A stretch of 64,000 bases of DNA from Lampris incognitus (Eukaryota; Chordata; Actinopteri; Lampriformes; Lampridae): contig NC_079214.1 in the NCBI RefSeq assembly GCF_029633865.1, positions 19,780,119 to 19,844,118 of the forward strand, in the 5' to 3' direction. The notes below the pieces were generated by a model. It worked only from the letters and a program-made list of their open reading frames with translations. It ran no database searches and was not told the DNA's origin. A program made the translations under genes and the position numbers. How positions within the stretch are numbered: the first letter of the stretch is position 1; each line of letters opens with the position of its first letter. Positions 1-29,263 of the stretch are shown one piece after another.

Positions 1-379
1 GCTGTCTTAAACCCCTGGCGTCAAGAGAAACTATAGATAAAGACAAGGTTATAAATGAATAATGGAAAAGATTAAGTGGTGGTTACTAATCACTTCACTA
101 GAAGTATATCACCAGAAAGGGGAACCAAGTTCTGCAACATTGAAATAATGTATCAGTAAATTTAGTGCACCAATATAATAAACCAACAGAAAGTACAGCA
201 TTCATAACCTGCCGTTCCAGCCTTTAAAAAGGGCCAACAATAGCTTATGGAGAAGAGGCATTAGGATTGATTGTGTAAGTTAACGAACAACATAAATAAA
301 ATCCCTCTAATGAATCTTTGTATAATACAGAAAAACCCAATACCAAAAATATGCTATAAAGTCATTTCAACAAATGAAA

Positions 380-1475
380 AACGAAACCAATCAACTTATG
401 TCAACTTTTATCCGTGAGCAGAAAAGTCATCAGGAAGGGAGGGAGACTTCGGAGCCTTTAATGAATATCCTACCTCCGACAAAGTAGGCTGCTTACCTTC
501 CTTTCGAGCCTTCTCTATCAATGGCCACAGCTTGTTCCTGCGTTCCCTGTCCTCTTTCGAAAGGTCCTCCGCGAATCATAGGTTGTTGTCCCGCAAGAAG
601 GGGGATGTCTTTGCAGCTTCCCAAATAGCATCTCTGCAGACACATGAGGTAAACAAGGATGATGCCCCTGGGCTTGATGTCATTTTGCCGTTTGGGACCG
701 AGGCGATGTACGGTATCGGTGGTACCAGCGAGCCTGTTTTTTTTTTTTGCTCTGGCATGACAGCTTGACAAATCCGGTAGCCTTCCGTCATACATCTTCC
801 TTCTCCGACTCTTCAACTCCGTACAGCCTCAGGTTCATTCTCCTGGAGTACCTTTCTAACTCGGATCCTCTGTTGACATGTGTCCACTCGCTCCTCCTCC
901 TTTGCAACTATTTTCTCAAGCAAACGCACTTTTCCTTTCATGTCATTAATTTCTGCACATGAAAAATCAACTGTCTTTTTTAGCCCCTCAATTTTCAGAG
1001 CATTTGCTCTGACCGTGCTCTCGATGCTGTCAGACCTTGCGTTTATCAGCGCAGACAGAGAGGCAATTCTGTCATTTGAGTTGGCTTGCCCGGAAATGCT
1101 GTGTGCATACATCACCTTCTTTGAAGCTGGGGGTTACTCGGAGTAACAGGTAGTGGTGGAAATTCGTCCATATCGTCTCCTCCTAGGGAGGGGTCAGGGT
1201 GACAGCGTAGTCATGACAGTTGTCAATTAGTACATTGCCAGCACTAGCTGAGTTGGCTTTGTTTAGTGTTAGCTTAAAGTGAGCCTCTTCGGAAGCTCTT
1301 TTTCTGTCGTGTAGGTTTGGCATGTTTTCCCTTCTCTTTTAAATTTGCTATATATGGTATTCGGGGAAAAGAATCAGGTATTTCGCAAGTAAAATGTTCA
1401 CGTTTTTACAACTTAAGTTTGCAGATCTTGGCAGAAAGCGTGTGCTCACTCAGCCATCTTGGCACGCTCCCCTTA
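380..1475 (-). mobile_element. L1-type LINE fragment: 5' leader and decayed ORF1
   Basis: On the minus strand a decayed ORF1 of the L1/Tx1 type can be read. An ATG lies at 1322; a stop near 1180 and frame changes follow. A coiled-coil stretch (1115 to 813) has heptad-like Leu/Ile/Val spacing. A basic RNA-binding segment (about 790 to 490, two frames) contains the motif RLGPKRQNDIKPRGI, typical of the central RRM and C-terminal region of L1 ORF1p. The 5' leader ends near 1475 with an L1-like 'CAAGATGGC' start. ORF1p is the trimeric RNA chaperone of L1. No ORF2 follows, so this is a dead, 3'-truncated copy. The family call is from motif recognition only. Confidence 0.6.
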
Positions 1476-2029
1476 CACTGCAGTTCCGACCAGGTCACTA
1501 GATGGCCGGCTCCAAAAAACTTCTAGGTCAAGTGTAAGTCAGTGAGAGAATTCCCGACTTTTACCTTCAAATACGAAGTCAGTATTTTTTTTTCTACAAA
1601 TACCCGGGGTCTCAATTGCTCATTTCAAGTCTGACAGTCGTTCTGTTATTGAGATATTTGGGTTTAAAAACGTGGCATGTTGAGGCGCGTCTACCCTTGA
1701 TTGACAGGTCTTTCACCTTCTTCATGTTGTTGGTTTTTTATTGGCAGTTGGCATCCGAAATGTTGCATTACAGCTACCTATTGAAATGTAAGAACTTCAC
1801 AGTACTAATTATTTACATTGTATACCCAAAGTGGTCCCATTCATGACATTGCCCATTCTAGTATAACCCAGACCGAGTCTGAGTTGATGCAAATCCTTCC
1901 TGCAGTGTAACATCTAGATCTTCTCCAAATATGTCAAAAACATTCAACTAATCTCCTGGTCCAGCACCATCTTGATTCTTTCTGACTTCCCTTTTATTTC
2001 AGCAGTGCAATGTATGACCATGGCAATGA
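1476..2029. other. Unassigned AT-rich stretch
   Basis: No convincing exon, RNA gene or repeat was recognised here. Short open frames exist but show no conserved motif. It may be flanking repeat or intron sequence. Confidence 0.4.
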
Positions 2030-2590
2030 ATGCCAAATAGCATTTCTCGTCCATGCAGATATTCTGGTCAGCTCCATTCCTTTTCAACCCCGGATCTTTT
2101 TTGTGCTACTACCATCTATTTATTTCTCTCCATTCTTTTAGCAGCTTCAGCATATGACAATTCCATTTCTGCTATAATCTTCTTCACTTTATTTTCCTTA
2201 ATTCTTTTTGGACACTGTGCTGTTCCCGTATCATGATATCCCTTGCAGTGCAGGCACTTTGCTTGCGCTTTCTCAACTTCACAGTCTTCAGCATTGTAGT
2301 TGTCCTTCCCACATCTTCTGACTCCACTACATACTGCCCCAACATATCCATATTCTTGACAACAAAAACATCTGAGAGGAGCTCTCTCATATGGCCTCAC
2401 CCTGTAACACACATACCATGAGTATATGTGTACACGCTTTCCGGTAATTCCACTTCAAAAGTCAAACAGAGAATTACTGTCCACCTTCTCCCCTTCATGG
2501 CATCCCGACATGGCTCAACCTAGACAGTGGCACACCACTATCACTCCCTTCTTCTTTGCTTTTAATGTGAGTGGGAAGCAAGTCACACAC
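2030..2590 (-). mobile_element. LINE ORF1 (gag-like) fragment with zinc knuckles
   Basis: The minus strand (2412 to 2116) encodes RVRPYERAPLRCFCCQEYG, then CXXC knuckles, then CPKRIKENK. This is the pattern of the gag-like ORF1 of fish non-LTR elements, with three CCHC-type knuckles. The first knuckle has Tyr where His is expected, from a single C-to-T change, so zinc binding is probably lost. A decayed upstream ORF1 part continues to about 2590, where a Tc1-like element begins. Such proteins bind retrotransposon RNA. No reverse transcriptase follows. Confidence 0.65.
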
Positions 2591-2596
2591 AGATAC

Positions 2597-3481
2597 ACTA
2601 TATGGAAAAAGTATTGGGACACACCTCTTAATCATTGAATTCAGTTGTTTCATTCAGACCCATTGCCACAGGTGTATAAAATCAAGCAGCTAGCTAGCCA
2701 TGCAGTCTGCATTTACAAACATTTGTGAAAGAATGCGTCATTCTGAATACCTCAGTGAATTCAAGCATGGTACTGTCATAGGATGCCACCTTTGCAATAA
2801 GTCAGTTCGTGAAATTTCTTCCCTGCTAGATATTCCACGGTCAGCTGTAAGTGGTATTATTGAAAAGTGGAAGTGTTTGGGAACAACAGCAACTCAGCCA
2901 CAAAGTGGCTGACCACGTAAATGAGTGCTGAGGCGCATAGTGCATAAAAGTCGCCAACGCTCCTTTGACTCAATAACTGCAGAGTTCCAAACTTCCTCTG
3001 GCATTAACATCAGCACAAAAACTGTGCGCCGGGAGCTTCATGGAATGGGTTTCCATGGCTGAGCAGCTGCATACAAGCCTTACATGCCAAGCATCAATCA
3101 CAATGCCAAGCATCGGATGGAGTGGTGTAAAGCACGCTGCCACTGGACTCTGGAGCAGTGGCAACATGTTCTGTGGAGTGATGAATCACACTTCTCTGTC
3201 TGGCAGTCTGATGGACGAGTCTGGGTTTGGCGGATGCCAGGAGAATGTTACCTGCCTGACTGCATTGTGCCAACTGTAAAGTTTGGTGGAGGAGGGATAA
3301 TGGTATGGGGTTGTTTTTCAGGGGTTGGGCTAGGCCCCTTAGTTCCAGTGAAGGGAAATCTTAATGCTTCAGCATACCAAGACATTTTGGACAATTCTGT
3401 GCTTCCAACTTTGGGGAGGGCCCTTTTCTGTTCCAGCATGACTGTGCCCCAGTGCACAAAGCAAGGTCCATTAAAGGAGCC
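2597..3481 (+). mobile_element. Tc1-like DNA transposon, decayed transposase, 3' end lost
   Basis: The element opens with the Tc1-like inverted-repeat phrase CACTATATGGAAAAAGTATT. The transposase starts at 2700: an N-terminal HTH (EYLSEFKHGTVIGCHLCNKS) and then the catalytic region with [10 protein letters not shown] (first D) and [12 protein letters not shown]. Stops interrupt it at about 2910 and 3060 (both CGA-to-TGA CpG decay), and there is a frameshift near 3420 before the second catalytic Asp. The right end and right inverted repeat are absent. A Tc1 transposase cuts and pastes at TA; this copy cannot be active. Confidence 0.85.
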
Positions 3482-3789
3482 AACTCATAGAACCGACTCG
3501 TTTGCCACCAACACATCACTACTAAAAAGTAAGTCATAAGTTATCTTGCGATCTTATCTCATGAGCATGGATCAGCGACAGAGCTTGAAAGTCCCACTGG
3601 ACTTTTTTAAAGCGAACACTCATTTCGCCCACTTCATTCGCACCGCTTGTAAATTTCGTTTTGTGTTCAGTAGAAACACATTTAGAATGTTTATTACTCG
3701 ATTTTTTGCTGTTCAGCATCTTTAGGTTTTGCCTCTGGTTCTGAGTGTGTCTTCAACAAAGACCCGGTGGGAGATTTTTGTGTGTGTAT

Positions 3790-4560
3790 TTATGTTTATG
3801 TTTATGTATATTTATCGGGATCCCCATTAGCTGTGCCCTAAAGCACTGCTAGTCTTACTGGGGTCCACATAAAACAATACATTTAATACATACATTTAAA
3901 AACAAGACAGAGAAAAACAAAAACAAAACAAACAAAAATAGCAAAAACCTACATTAAACTTTACAGTACACATAAGTCATCATCCAACAGCAAAGAGACA
4001 TACTACATAAATCATTCCAATGTACAAACTGTTGAAACCATCCGGGCTATAGAATTCACACCTTACCATGTCGCGCGTGTGTGTGTGTAATATGTGTATG
4101 TATGACCATGTATTTTGCATCCTACAAACATAACATTCCAAGGTGTTTCTTTGTTTGCTTTTTAAATATTGATTTCTGTGTCAATTTAGTAATTGGCAGT
4201 GGTAAGGAATTCCATGCTTTCATTGATCTATATTCTACTGTACGCTTCAGAAAATTAGTGTTTGTTGCCTGTCTAGTGGCATATGTATATGATTCTGAAT
4301 TGTGTTTTAATTGATTGTACTGATATCATGGAGTTTTGTATTGTAAAACCTTCCATATTGAAGATAGAAGTGCAGCATTCATTTTGTCCTCAACTTTTAA
4401 CCATTGTAGATAGAAGTGCATGCTGTTGATGTTCGTATTGTGTGGACATTGTCGAGCAAGGCGTGCCGCCTTATTCTGTACCAGCTGGAGTTTGCTTAAA
4501 TCTTTTTTCACTAGAACAACCGGGATTTCACGCCTACCTAAAACGACCATGGGCCGTCCG
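3790..4560 (-). mobile_element. LINE 3' end: reverse-transcriptase tail and 3' UTR
   Basis: The minus strand 4550 to 4326 encodes LQLVQNKAARLARQCPHNTN and then a segment ending SSIWKVLQYKTP, the C-terminal tail of CR1/L2-like non-LTR reverse transcriptases. The 3' UTR runs leftward and ends with the 'AATGGGGATCCCGATAAA' type terminus near 3800. It is strongly 5' truncated, as usual for a LINE insertion. Confidence 0.75.
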
Positions 4561-4789
4561 GTTTTTTAAACTCTATATTGTGGAAATTGCAGGAAAGAAG
4601 AGACGGACGATTTCTCTCACTGACTACACGAACACCTGTGTCTTGTTTCTCCCTCCAAAACCATTAGCCCCAGCAACATGGCGCTGCCCCAACCAGTCAT
4701 CGTCGTAACTCCCCCTGTTAACCCGGAAACACTTTCTTAAAGCGACCAGACTCGATTATAGGGAATTATGTCCATAAAGTCCGCTACAA

Positions 4790-5562
4790 TATTCTGTCAA
4801 GATAAATACCCAATTGAGATATTAATAATGCATTGCATGTGTTAGTATGTCTATTAGGAAACGACTGACATCAAAATTAACATTTTAACGACTATAATAC
4901 TATTTTTAAACAATTTAAACTTCAGAGAGACATGGTCGAACTTGAATAGCAAAATTGAAAAAGTGAAACTGTTACCTGAAAAACGAAACGGAAAAACATA
5001 TTGCTAATCTAACAAACGTAACAAGGCCTATAAAACATGAAATATAAAAAAAGGACTGAAAATTACTGTTGGAACAGTCCCAAACAACGACCGGCTCACG
5101 TTTTGTCAAGATCATGGTTGTCAAGATAAATACCCAATTTAAATATAAATGCATTGCATGTTGCAGCGAATTCGGGGGGCAACCACAGGAACATCCGCAG
5201 CTGGGTCTCGAACCCGTACCTCCCACACTGTGGCACACATCGCTAACCGCTTGACTAAAGGGTCCGACTCGTTAATCAAGGGCTAGCGAGCCTATTTATC
5301 CGTGTACGTTGCACTACCTCCCTCCTTCGGGAAGCGCATCCGATGGAGGGTACCGCCACTGACAGCCGCGACGCGAACCCGTGGCTCCTGTACCACGGGC
5401 GACAACGTTAACCAGTCGACTAAAGGGTCTGATCCGTTAGCCAAGGGCTAACGTGTCTACTTATCCATGCACGTTGCAATATGTTAGTATTTCTGTTAAG
5501 AAACGACTGACACCAAAATTAACAACTTTAATGCTATTTTTCAAACAATTTAAAATTGCTGT
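4790..5562. repeat. Local duplication of about 170 bp, second copy split by a SINE
   Basis: The phrase GTCAAGATAAATACCCAATT starts two copies, at about 4797 and 5118. Both continue through GCATTGCATGT and then GTTAGTAT..TCT..TAA.AAACGACTGACA.CAAAATTAACA. In the second copy the two halves are separated by about 315 bp of tRNA-like SINE sequence. The origin is unknown. Confidence 0.7.
5163..5482 (-). mobile_element. tRNA-derived SINE, apparently dimeric
   Basis: Read on the minus strand there are two related units (about 5290-5163 and 5480-5330). Each has a tRNA-like A-box region (AGTCGACTGGTTAACGTTGT) and a B box of GGTTCG type. The same unit occurs once at 52,987-53,145. It is transcribed by RNA polymerase III when intact. 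No partner LINE was identified. Confidence 0.6.
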
Positions 5563-5645
5563 TGGGATAGGCTCCAGCATCACCGGGACCCTGAGAGCAG
5601 GATAAGCGGTTTGGATAATGGATCGATGGGTGGATGGAGAACGCT
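5563..5645 (+). repeat. SINE/LINE-tail fragment (GGATAGGCTCCAGC type)
   Basis: This 3' tail fragment contains GGATAGGCTCCAGCATC and ends in GATGGGTGGATGGA. The same tail occurs at 10,060-10,185, 24,060-24,191, 31,225-31,320 (minus) and 34,930-35,055. It is a common fish SINE/LINE 3' tail. Confidence 0.6.
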
Positions 5646-6419
5646 TGTGTGTTTCTAGGACAGAGCAATGAACTTCGTGAAGGAAATGATGCGACCAACG
5701 CACGTAGTAAATACTGACATGACGCGCACGATCACGCGCAAATTACGAGCGGTCTTTTGACGGCCCATGGTCGTTTTTGGTAGATCTTAGCATAACTTTT
5801 TTTTGTTTTTGCAATTGATTTTAATACAAATATGTGCGATTTTAGGAGCAGTCATGGAGCGACAGGTCTGTATCTTTGTTTTCCGCAAAGTTATTAAACT
5901 TTGAAAATCCAAAACCATCAAAATAACGGCCTTGGTCGTTCTTAAGGAAATGTGCATAGGTGTTAAACAGGCCACAAAGGTTTTCTGTTGTATATTCATG
6001 TATTCTTCTGGTTCCATACCTTTGGATAATTACATAAGTGATACTCATCATTGCCCCCAAGCCTACTAATATCATGTGTTAGTACAGCAATACTGTATTG
6101 ATTTAGCACTCAGTTGAATCTCTTGCAGCGCTAAGTGGTTAGTTGTTACTCCAAAAAAAAATTAATAAAAGTTGATTTAGATTGCACGTTCAAGAGGGAT
6201 GAAAAAAAGAAGCTAAATTTGGCATTTCAGTCTCTCCTACTCTGAGGAGGAAGGAATGGTAGAAGTGCTGTAAAAAGTAGGACTTGTACACTGGCTACAC
6301 CCCTTAATGTACTTTTGTCTCTGCTATAGCATCATATCCCATCCAGGTGAGGGGGGACTGGGGTGGGGCGGGTAAAAGAGAGCTCAGAGAAGAGACAGAG
6401 CGATAGAGGTCATACGGCA
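5646..6419. other. Unassigned intergenic or intron sequence
   Basis: No exon, RNA gene or clear transposon was recognised in this stretch. The open frames are short and unlike known proteins. Confidence 0.4.
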
Positions 6420-7540
<1,121 letters not shown>

Positions 7541-7991
7541 TTGCTGTTGGCAGCACCCGTGCCTCCCACACTGTCACTTGACATGCTATTTATAGGTGTT
7601 TCAGAGGGGGTGGCTCTCAATGTGAGGAGGAGACTGTTTTAAACAATGTAGCTTAAATAAAAGCTGCAGGAGCTCCCAAACAGTCCACATGATAAATGCA
7701 TTCCCTCGTCCTCTCTGTTCAAACACCAAGTGTACCATGCACCCCCATCACTGCCCCTTCCCACTCACTCCGATTTGGGTCACAATTACAATTAATCCAA
7801 AAAGCAAAAAAATCCCTTTATTTTCTCCTTTTTGGCCATGTTTTGCGCCTGCCTTAGACCTGATACTTGCCATTAATGTTGTTGTTCACCAAGCTGTTTT
7901 CCCCTTCTCCTCTTCTCCTTTTTCTCCTCACCTTTTTCCTCCACCTTTTTCCCTCTCCCTCTCCTTTCTACTTTCTCTGTCCTGTCTGTAG

Positions 7992-23028
<15,037 letters not shown>

Positions 23029-23307
23029 AGAGGACTGCTCTTCCCCTCCTGCCCCCCCCCCCTCCCAGCCCCACGGAGTGTACAGTAACTATACATTATA
23101 ATGTACATAAAGTACTATTTCTATTAGACACATGTATTATTAGGCTGTGCCCTTCCAGTATGTGCTCCCCAATGGATTCGTTGTGTACAATTGTTATTAG
23201 AGATTGAGTAGAAGCCCAAAGAGGTTTTATTTATAGAGTTACAGATTATTTATTGGTTATTAGTTGTCTTAAAGATCATTGTATGATGAATTTACTTTCA
23301 ATAACAG

Positions 23308-23313
23308 AATAAA
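23308..23313 (+). terminator. rasgrf1: Candidate rasgrf1 poly(A) signal
   Basis: AATAAA 280 bp after the stop codon. Other AATAAA sites occur further on (for example near 25,230), so the UTR end is uncertain. A related AATAAA also exists in copy B near 36,270. Confidence 0.5.
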
Positions 23314-23727
23314 CAGAAGATGGCATATAAAGATAAAATATTTAGTCACAGTTTAAAGGGAAGGTGTAGTGTGGTTACTCATTTACATTCGCGAGAGATG
23401 ACATTAACAAAAGTACACAAGGTAGTTTGTCACATCATGTGTGATGACCGAGTCCTGATTTTCTGTTAATATGTAACAGCGCCACAGATGACTGCGATTA
23501 GTCTTTACAACAAGTTGCTATTGATAAAACTATCCTGCATTAGTACTGTCGCTTCCTTTTTGTCTCAAATATTGATTTCAAAAGTGGAGCTGAGAGGCAT
23601 ATTTTAATATGTATGACATCTATTAATCAGATGGTTACCAGATAACGTGTTACATATCTTGAGGAGCAGAAACAACATCTAAGCAATTCTCTTCAGGTGC
23701 AAAGGAAAAGTGCAGTGCATGTTTACT

Positions 23728-24191
<464 letters not shown>

Positions 24192-24514
24192 AATGTTTAC
24201 CGGATGAAAAATGAGCTGGCTATGATTTGTATCATGCACTCTGATGTATTTTATGTAGCCACTCGAGACGTCACTCAAATTTAAGAGTGTTGAGGTAAAA
24301 CTGACGCAGTCCATGCTGATTTTTGATGGTTAGGACATCCACCTTTTCAGTCAGGAGTATAATGGAGTTTAATGCTTTGCTTCTGTCTCCTTATTCCGCT
24401 GGTGGGCAACATGACTTTGTATATAAACACCGGGCAATGTATGTAGCAGATGTAATCAATATTGACCCACTTCAGGAAGTTCAACTCCCAGCCTTTAAAC
24501 TCAGACACAGATAC

Positions 24515-24552
24515 GATACAATACAATACAATACAATACAACACAATACAAA
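24515..24552. repeat. (ATACA)n microsatellite
   Basis: ATACA pentanucleotide units followed by ACAACTTTATTAATCCCACT, a common fish repeat tail. Absent from copy B near 37,400, so this is a small insertion after the duplication. Confidence 0.85.
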
Positions 24553-25705
24553 CAACTTTATTAATCCCACTAGAGGCAATTGTTTTCATGGTTTTTCCTT
24601 GTTGGCCAGTGCATTATATTTTTTGCCTTAATCATGAAATTGATTAGCATCGATATCACAAAATTATGTGAACTACTTTGTCCTACACTTTGCCAATGAA
24701 ACAGAAATGTTTGCTGTGTACAATACTGTGTACAGGCAGTCTGATGCATTTCCCGATGTGTAGTGTTACAAGTATATCTCTTGAAATGTGTTATGCTTAT
24801 GATTGTTCAACTCTGTTATACCTTTTCTGTGTATGATAATATAACACAAATGTTGAAAACAACTTATAAGTGTAACACATACTGTATCCTGTCTATTCCA
24901 ATGTTTTAGCAGGATTTTACAGTAGTAACTTTGTGCTTATTCTTGAAATATTTATATGTATTTTTTACAAGCTTTGTATAGAAAAACAACCAAGGCTTAA
25001 GTGGCAGGCATGTACCACTTTCACGTGTTCAAATGAAATCTATATCTAGAACAGTAAGTGTACAGTATTTAACTCCCACCCATGCACATGAATCTATATC
25101 CTATAAACAGAGACGTCAAATGTTTGCAGTGAGCAATACCCAGTGGTATGAGGATTATCTTTCACTCTATTTCAACAGCTTGAGAAGTATTTCCAGTTTT
25201 GTATAAAGCTGTATTCTTTCCTGATTACCTCGTTAATAAATCTATTCTTTCTCAGGGGGAAAAGTGTCTTCAAGTGTACCAAGTTAATGTCTGAGACTAA
25301 CCAGCAATGCCGCCGATGATTTGTTTCATTTAAACTTTGTGAGAGACAAAGTAGGGGTTGTTGTTTTTTTTGTTTGTTTTTTTTTTAACCACATCTTAGG
25401 TTCACTCGTTCTGCTACAGTATAAACAAGCTCATTTTAGAAGTTCAAGTTCATGTTGTTTTATTTGTCAAATGCACAGCAATACTACATGGCAGGTATTG
25501 CTGGCAATGAAATGCCTGGCATGCAGTATTGCTGTGCATATGTTGTGCATATAAAGGAGGGTGGGGATACTGCCAAATGTTGTATTGCTAAAAGAAGGAA
25601 TATCTGTGGCATTGGACTTTGATTATTCCCTTTCACGCAAGGAAATGAAAAATAGCAATATGTACAATGTTGTTGTTTTGTGCATATGTACTATTTGTTT
25701 CATGA

Positions 25706-28700
25706 CATGACATTACATGACATTACATTACAGTCATTTAGCCGACGCTTTTATCCAAAGCGACTTACAATAAGTGTATTTAACGTAGGAAATCAGAACT
25801 ACTAGTCATCAGAGGTCATAAGTGCATCTAAACAAGCATCTAAGAGCAAAACCAGTGCTAAAGTAAAAGTGCAAGAAAGAGTTTTTTTTTTCATGAGTGA
25901 ATACAATAAATGCTAAGAACAAGTAACAGGGTAGTAGTTCTTAAAGAGGTGAGTTTTCAACCTGCGCCGAAAGATGGGCAGCGACTCCGCTGTCATGACA
26001 TCAGTGGGGAGTTCATTCCACCACTGTGGGGCCAGGACAGAAAAGAGTCATGACCGGGTCGATCGGCAGCAAGGGCCTCTGAGCGACAGGGCAATCAGGC
26101 GTCCCGAGGCAGCAGAGCGAAGTGGTTTGGCGGGGGTATAGGGCTTGACCATGGCCTGGAGATAGGAAGGTGCTGTTCCTTTCACTGCCCTGTAGGCTAG
26201 CACCAGAGTCTTAAACTGGATGCGAGCAGCTACTGGGAGCCAGTGTAGGGACATGAGAAGGGGAATTGTGTGGGAAAACTTAGGGCGGTTGAACACCAGA
26301 CGAGCTGCAGCTTTCTGAACAAGCTCCAGAGGTTTGATGGCCGATGCCGGGGTGCCAGCAAGGAGGAAGTTGCCGTAGTCCAGCCGGGAGATGACCAGAG
26401 CCTGGATGAACACCTGTGCTATCTCGTCGGTGAGGAATGGGCGAATCCTCCTGATGTTATAGAGGAGAAATCTGCAGGAGCGAGCAACCGATGCAACGTT
26501 TTCAGCAAACGACAGTTGGTCGTCCAGGATCACACCCAGATTCCTCACAGCCCGATTTGGCGTCACCACGGTGTTGTCAATGGTGATGGCCAGGTCTTGG
26601 TGTGGGCAACCTTTCCCCAGGAGGAACATCAGCGCTGTCTTGTCCAGATGGAGCTTCAGGTGGTGTGTCGCCATGCACTCCGAGATGTCAGTCAAGCATG
26701 CAGCAATGCGTGTCTCTACTTGTGTGTCAGAAGGAGGAAAGGACAAGATCAGCTGGGTGTCATCGGCATAACAATGGTAAGAGAAGTCATGTGAGCGAAT
26801 AACAGAACCCAGGGATGTGTGTACAGGGAGAAAAGGAGAGGACCCAGAACCGAACCCTGTGGAACGCCTGTAGTCAGTCTGCGAGGCTCTGACACAGATC
26901 CCCTCCATGTCACCCGGTAGGAGCAACCTGTCAGGTAGGTTGCAAACATTGAGAGTGCAGAGCCTGTGACACCCAGCCCCTCGAGGGTAGAGAGGAGGAA
27001 CTGGTGGTTCACTGTGTCGAACGCAGCTGATAGGTCCAGGAGTATCAGGGCAGAGGAGAGAGTTTGCTCTTGCAGAGTGCAGCAATTCTGTCACTGCAAG
27101 GAGGGCCGTCTCTGTCGAGTGACCCACCCTGAACCCAGACTGGTTGGGATCCAGGAGGTTGTTCTGGTGGAGGTACAAAGAAAGTTGGTTAAAGACAGCA
27201 CGTTTGAAAGTTTTGGATAGAAAGGGTAGAAGGGAAACTGGTCTGTAGTTTTTGACATCAGAGGGGTTAAGTGATGGTTTCTTGAGAAGGGGGGTGACTC
27301 TAGCAGTCTTGAAGGCAGATGGAAAGCATCCTGCCTGGAGGGAGGTGTTGATGAGGTGGGTTAGATAGGGAAGAAGCTCAGGTGCTATAGACTGAAGAAC
27401 AGGGGAGGGGACTGGGTCAAGGGAGCATGTGGTGGGGCGACTGGATGTGATGAGGTTTAGAACCTTGTGAGGGGAAAGGGGAGCAAGGTGGGATGGGGTG
27501 GGACGTGGTGAGGTGAAGGAGGGTGCAGAGGGTGGGATAGTGCAAGCAGCACTAACCAGGTGGTGAGAAAAGGAGGATCTGATGCCATTTACCTTCTTGT
27601 TAAAGAAGTTAGCGAAGTCATCAGGGAGAAGGGAGGAAGTAGGAGGAGGAGGAGGAGGTGGGGGTTGAAGAAGTCTAGAAAAGGTTTCAAAGATTTTCTT
27701 AGGATTAGAGGCAGAGGATAGGATTTTAGGGCAATAGAAGGCAGCCTTAGCAGCAGAAAGGGAGGAGGAGAAAGTGGAAAGAATAGACTGGAAGTTGAGA
27801 AGGTCCTCTGGGAGTTTGCCTTTTCTCCATTTGCGCTCTGCCACTCTCAGGCTCCGTCTGTCAGTACGTACTGAGTCGGTCAGCCAAGGGGCAGGTGGAG
27901 TTGGGCGTGCAGGCCTGGAGGTGAGGGGACAGAGATTGTCCAGAGAAGAGGAGAGGGTAGAGAGAAGAAGATCAGTAGCAGTGTCAGGGGGTAGGAGAGA
28001 GAAAGATTCAGGTAGAGGGAGGATAGAGGTAACAGAGGAAGAAAGATCAGTGGTGGAGAGAGAGCAGAGGTGTCTATGGGTGGAAACCGTGTGGGTAGGG
28101 GAAGGGGCTGAGGGGGGTGAAGAGAGGGAGAGAGAGTAGGACATGAAATAGTGGTCAGAGAGCTGCACGGGAGTAACAGAGAGATTGGAAATAGGACAGT
28201 GTCTAGTAAAGATAAGGTCCAACTGGTTGCCAGCCTTGTGGGTAGGAGGAGAGGGTGAGAGGTCAAGGTCAAAGGAGGAGAGGAAAGAGAGAAGAGGATC
28301 TAGCTTGTTACTGTGGATGTTGAAGTCACCGAGAAGGATAAGTGCAGAGTCATCAACAGGGAAGTGCTAGACAAGTGTGTCAATCTCCTCCAGAAACTCA
28401 CCAAGGGGGCCTGGTGGGCGGTACACAACCACGATGGTGAGTTTGACTGGATAAGAGACAGTAACAGCATGAAATTCAAAAGAGGGCGGAGAAAATTGTG
28501 GAATGGAAACAAGAGAGTATTTCCATTTCAGGGAGATCAGCAGGCCAGTACCACCACCCCGCCTCCCAGCTCTGGGAGTGTGAGAAAAAGAGTACACATC
28601 AGACAGAGCTGCGGGTGTGGTAGTGTTTTCTGGCATGATCCAGGTCTCAGTTAGAGCAAGAACGTTGAGGGAGAGCAAGGATGCGTAGCCTGAGATAAAC

Positions 28701-28870
28701 TCAGCTTTCGGCACCGCAGACTGGCAATTTCAGAGCCCTCCCGTCACCACTTGCTCAACGTGAGTGGAGAGAGTGGGATAGATGAGATTGGTGAGGTCAC
28801 AGCGCCGAGGAGTGACCCAACGTCTATGCCAGCCCCGGGAAGAGGAAAGGACAGGAATGCGAAGGAAATA
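25706..28870 (-). mobile_element. L2-like LINE, endonuclease and reverse transcriptase, frameshifted
   Basis: The minus strand encodes an endonuclease (LSLNVLALTETWI, 28,714-28,367, then SDHYFMSYSLS) and a reverse transcriptase (VKNYRPVSLLPFLSKTF, NQSGFRVGHSTETALL, then AFDTVNH and GVPQGSVLGPLLF in a second frame, and YADDTQLI back in the first). It ends with LDYGNFLLAGTP and a tail near 26,048. Two compensating frameshifts lie near 27,040 and 26,770, which makes the long ORF partly chimeric. The 3' end is at 25,706-25,790 (TTTATCCAAAGCGACTTACA type). It lies only in copy A, in the rasgrf1-ctsh interval. Confidence 0.88.
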
Positions 28871-28972
28871 CCTAGTGTAACCGGTTATTTTCTTGCCCGG
28901 TGCGGGATTCGATACGAGGTGTACTGCACCACAAGGCGACATCACTAACCGCTCGGCTAGTAGTTTACAATA
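28871..28972 (-). mobile_element. tRNA-like SINE head
   Basis: Minus strand: CTAGCCGAGCGGTTAGTGAT (A-box region) and GTATCGAATCCCG (B box). No acceptor-stem pairing or terminator was found that would make it a true tRNA gene. It abuts the 5' end of the L2-like LINE. Confidence 0.6.
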
Positions 28973-29088
28973 GTCTATACTAACAAATACAGATGACTGA
29001 CTTTTTTAACTAATGCGATAATTCTACCTCCGTTTGAATTTACAGCTACAAATGTTACACGCAGAGTCATATATATATATATATATAT

Positions 29089-29263
29089 TGTGGCAGGAAT
29101 GAGGAAAAACACAGGAGACCAAGGCGAGTTTGATGTTTATTCCTCAACTCCAAAAACCAACTGCAGCAGGAACAACCCTGCACCGGCGAGGCCGGGAACG
29201 TAAACCACGCCCCCAGCTCACAGTCCTGCTGGGTGAGAGGCATAGCCGCTAGTGTCCGCCACA
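29089..29263. mobile_element. Short insertion with TGTGGC...GCCACA ends
   Basis: 175 bp starting TGTGGCAGGAAT and ending GTCCGCCACA, flanked by ATAT. It could be a solo terminal repeat or a MITE. Copy B has no counterpart just upstream of ctsh exon 1. Confidence 0.4.

Noticed and set aside
5787-6075. Minus-strand frames with cysteines
   Set aside because: Short, no conserved motif, no splice or repeat support.
27774-28272. Plus-strand frames over the L2-like LINE
   Set aside because: Antisense shadows of the minus-strand element.
28871-28972. Possible tRNA gene
   Set aside because: A and B boxes are present, but no acceptor-stem pairing, anticodon arm or T-run terminator could be made out; SINE head more likely.
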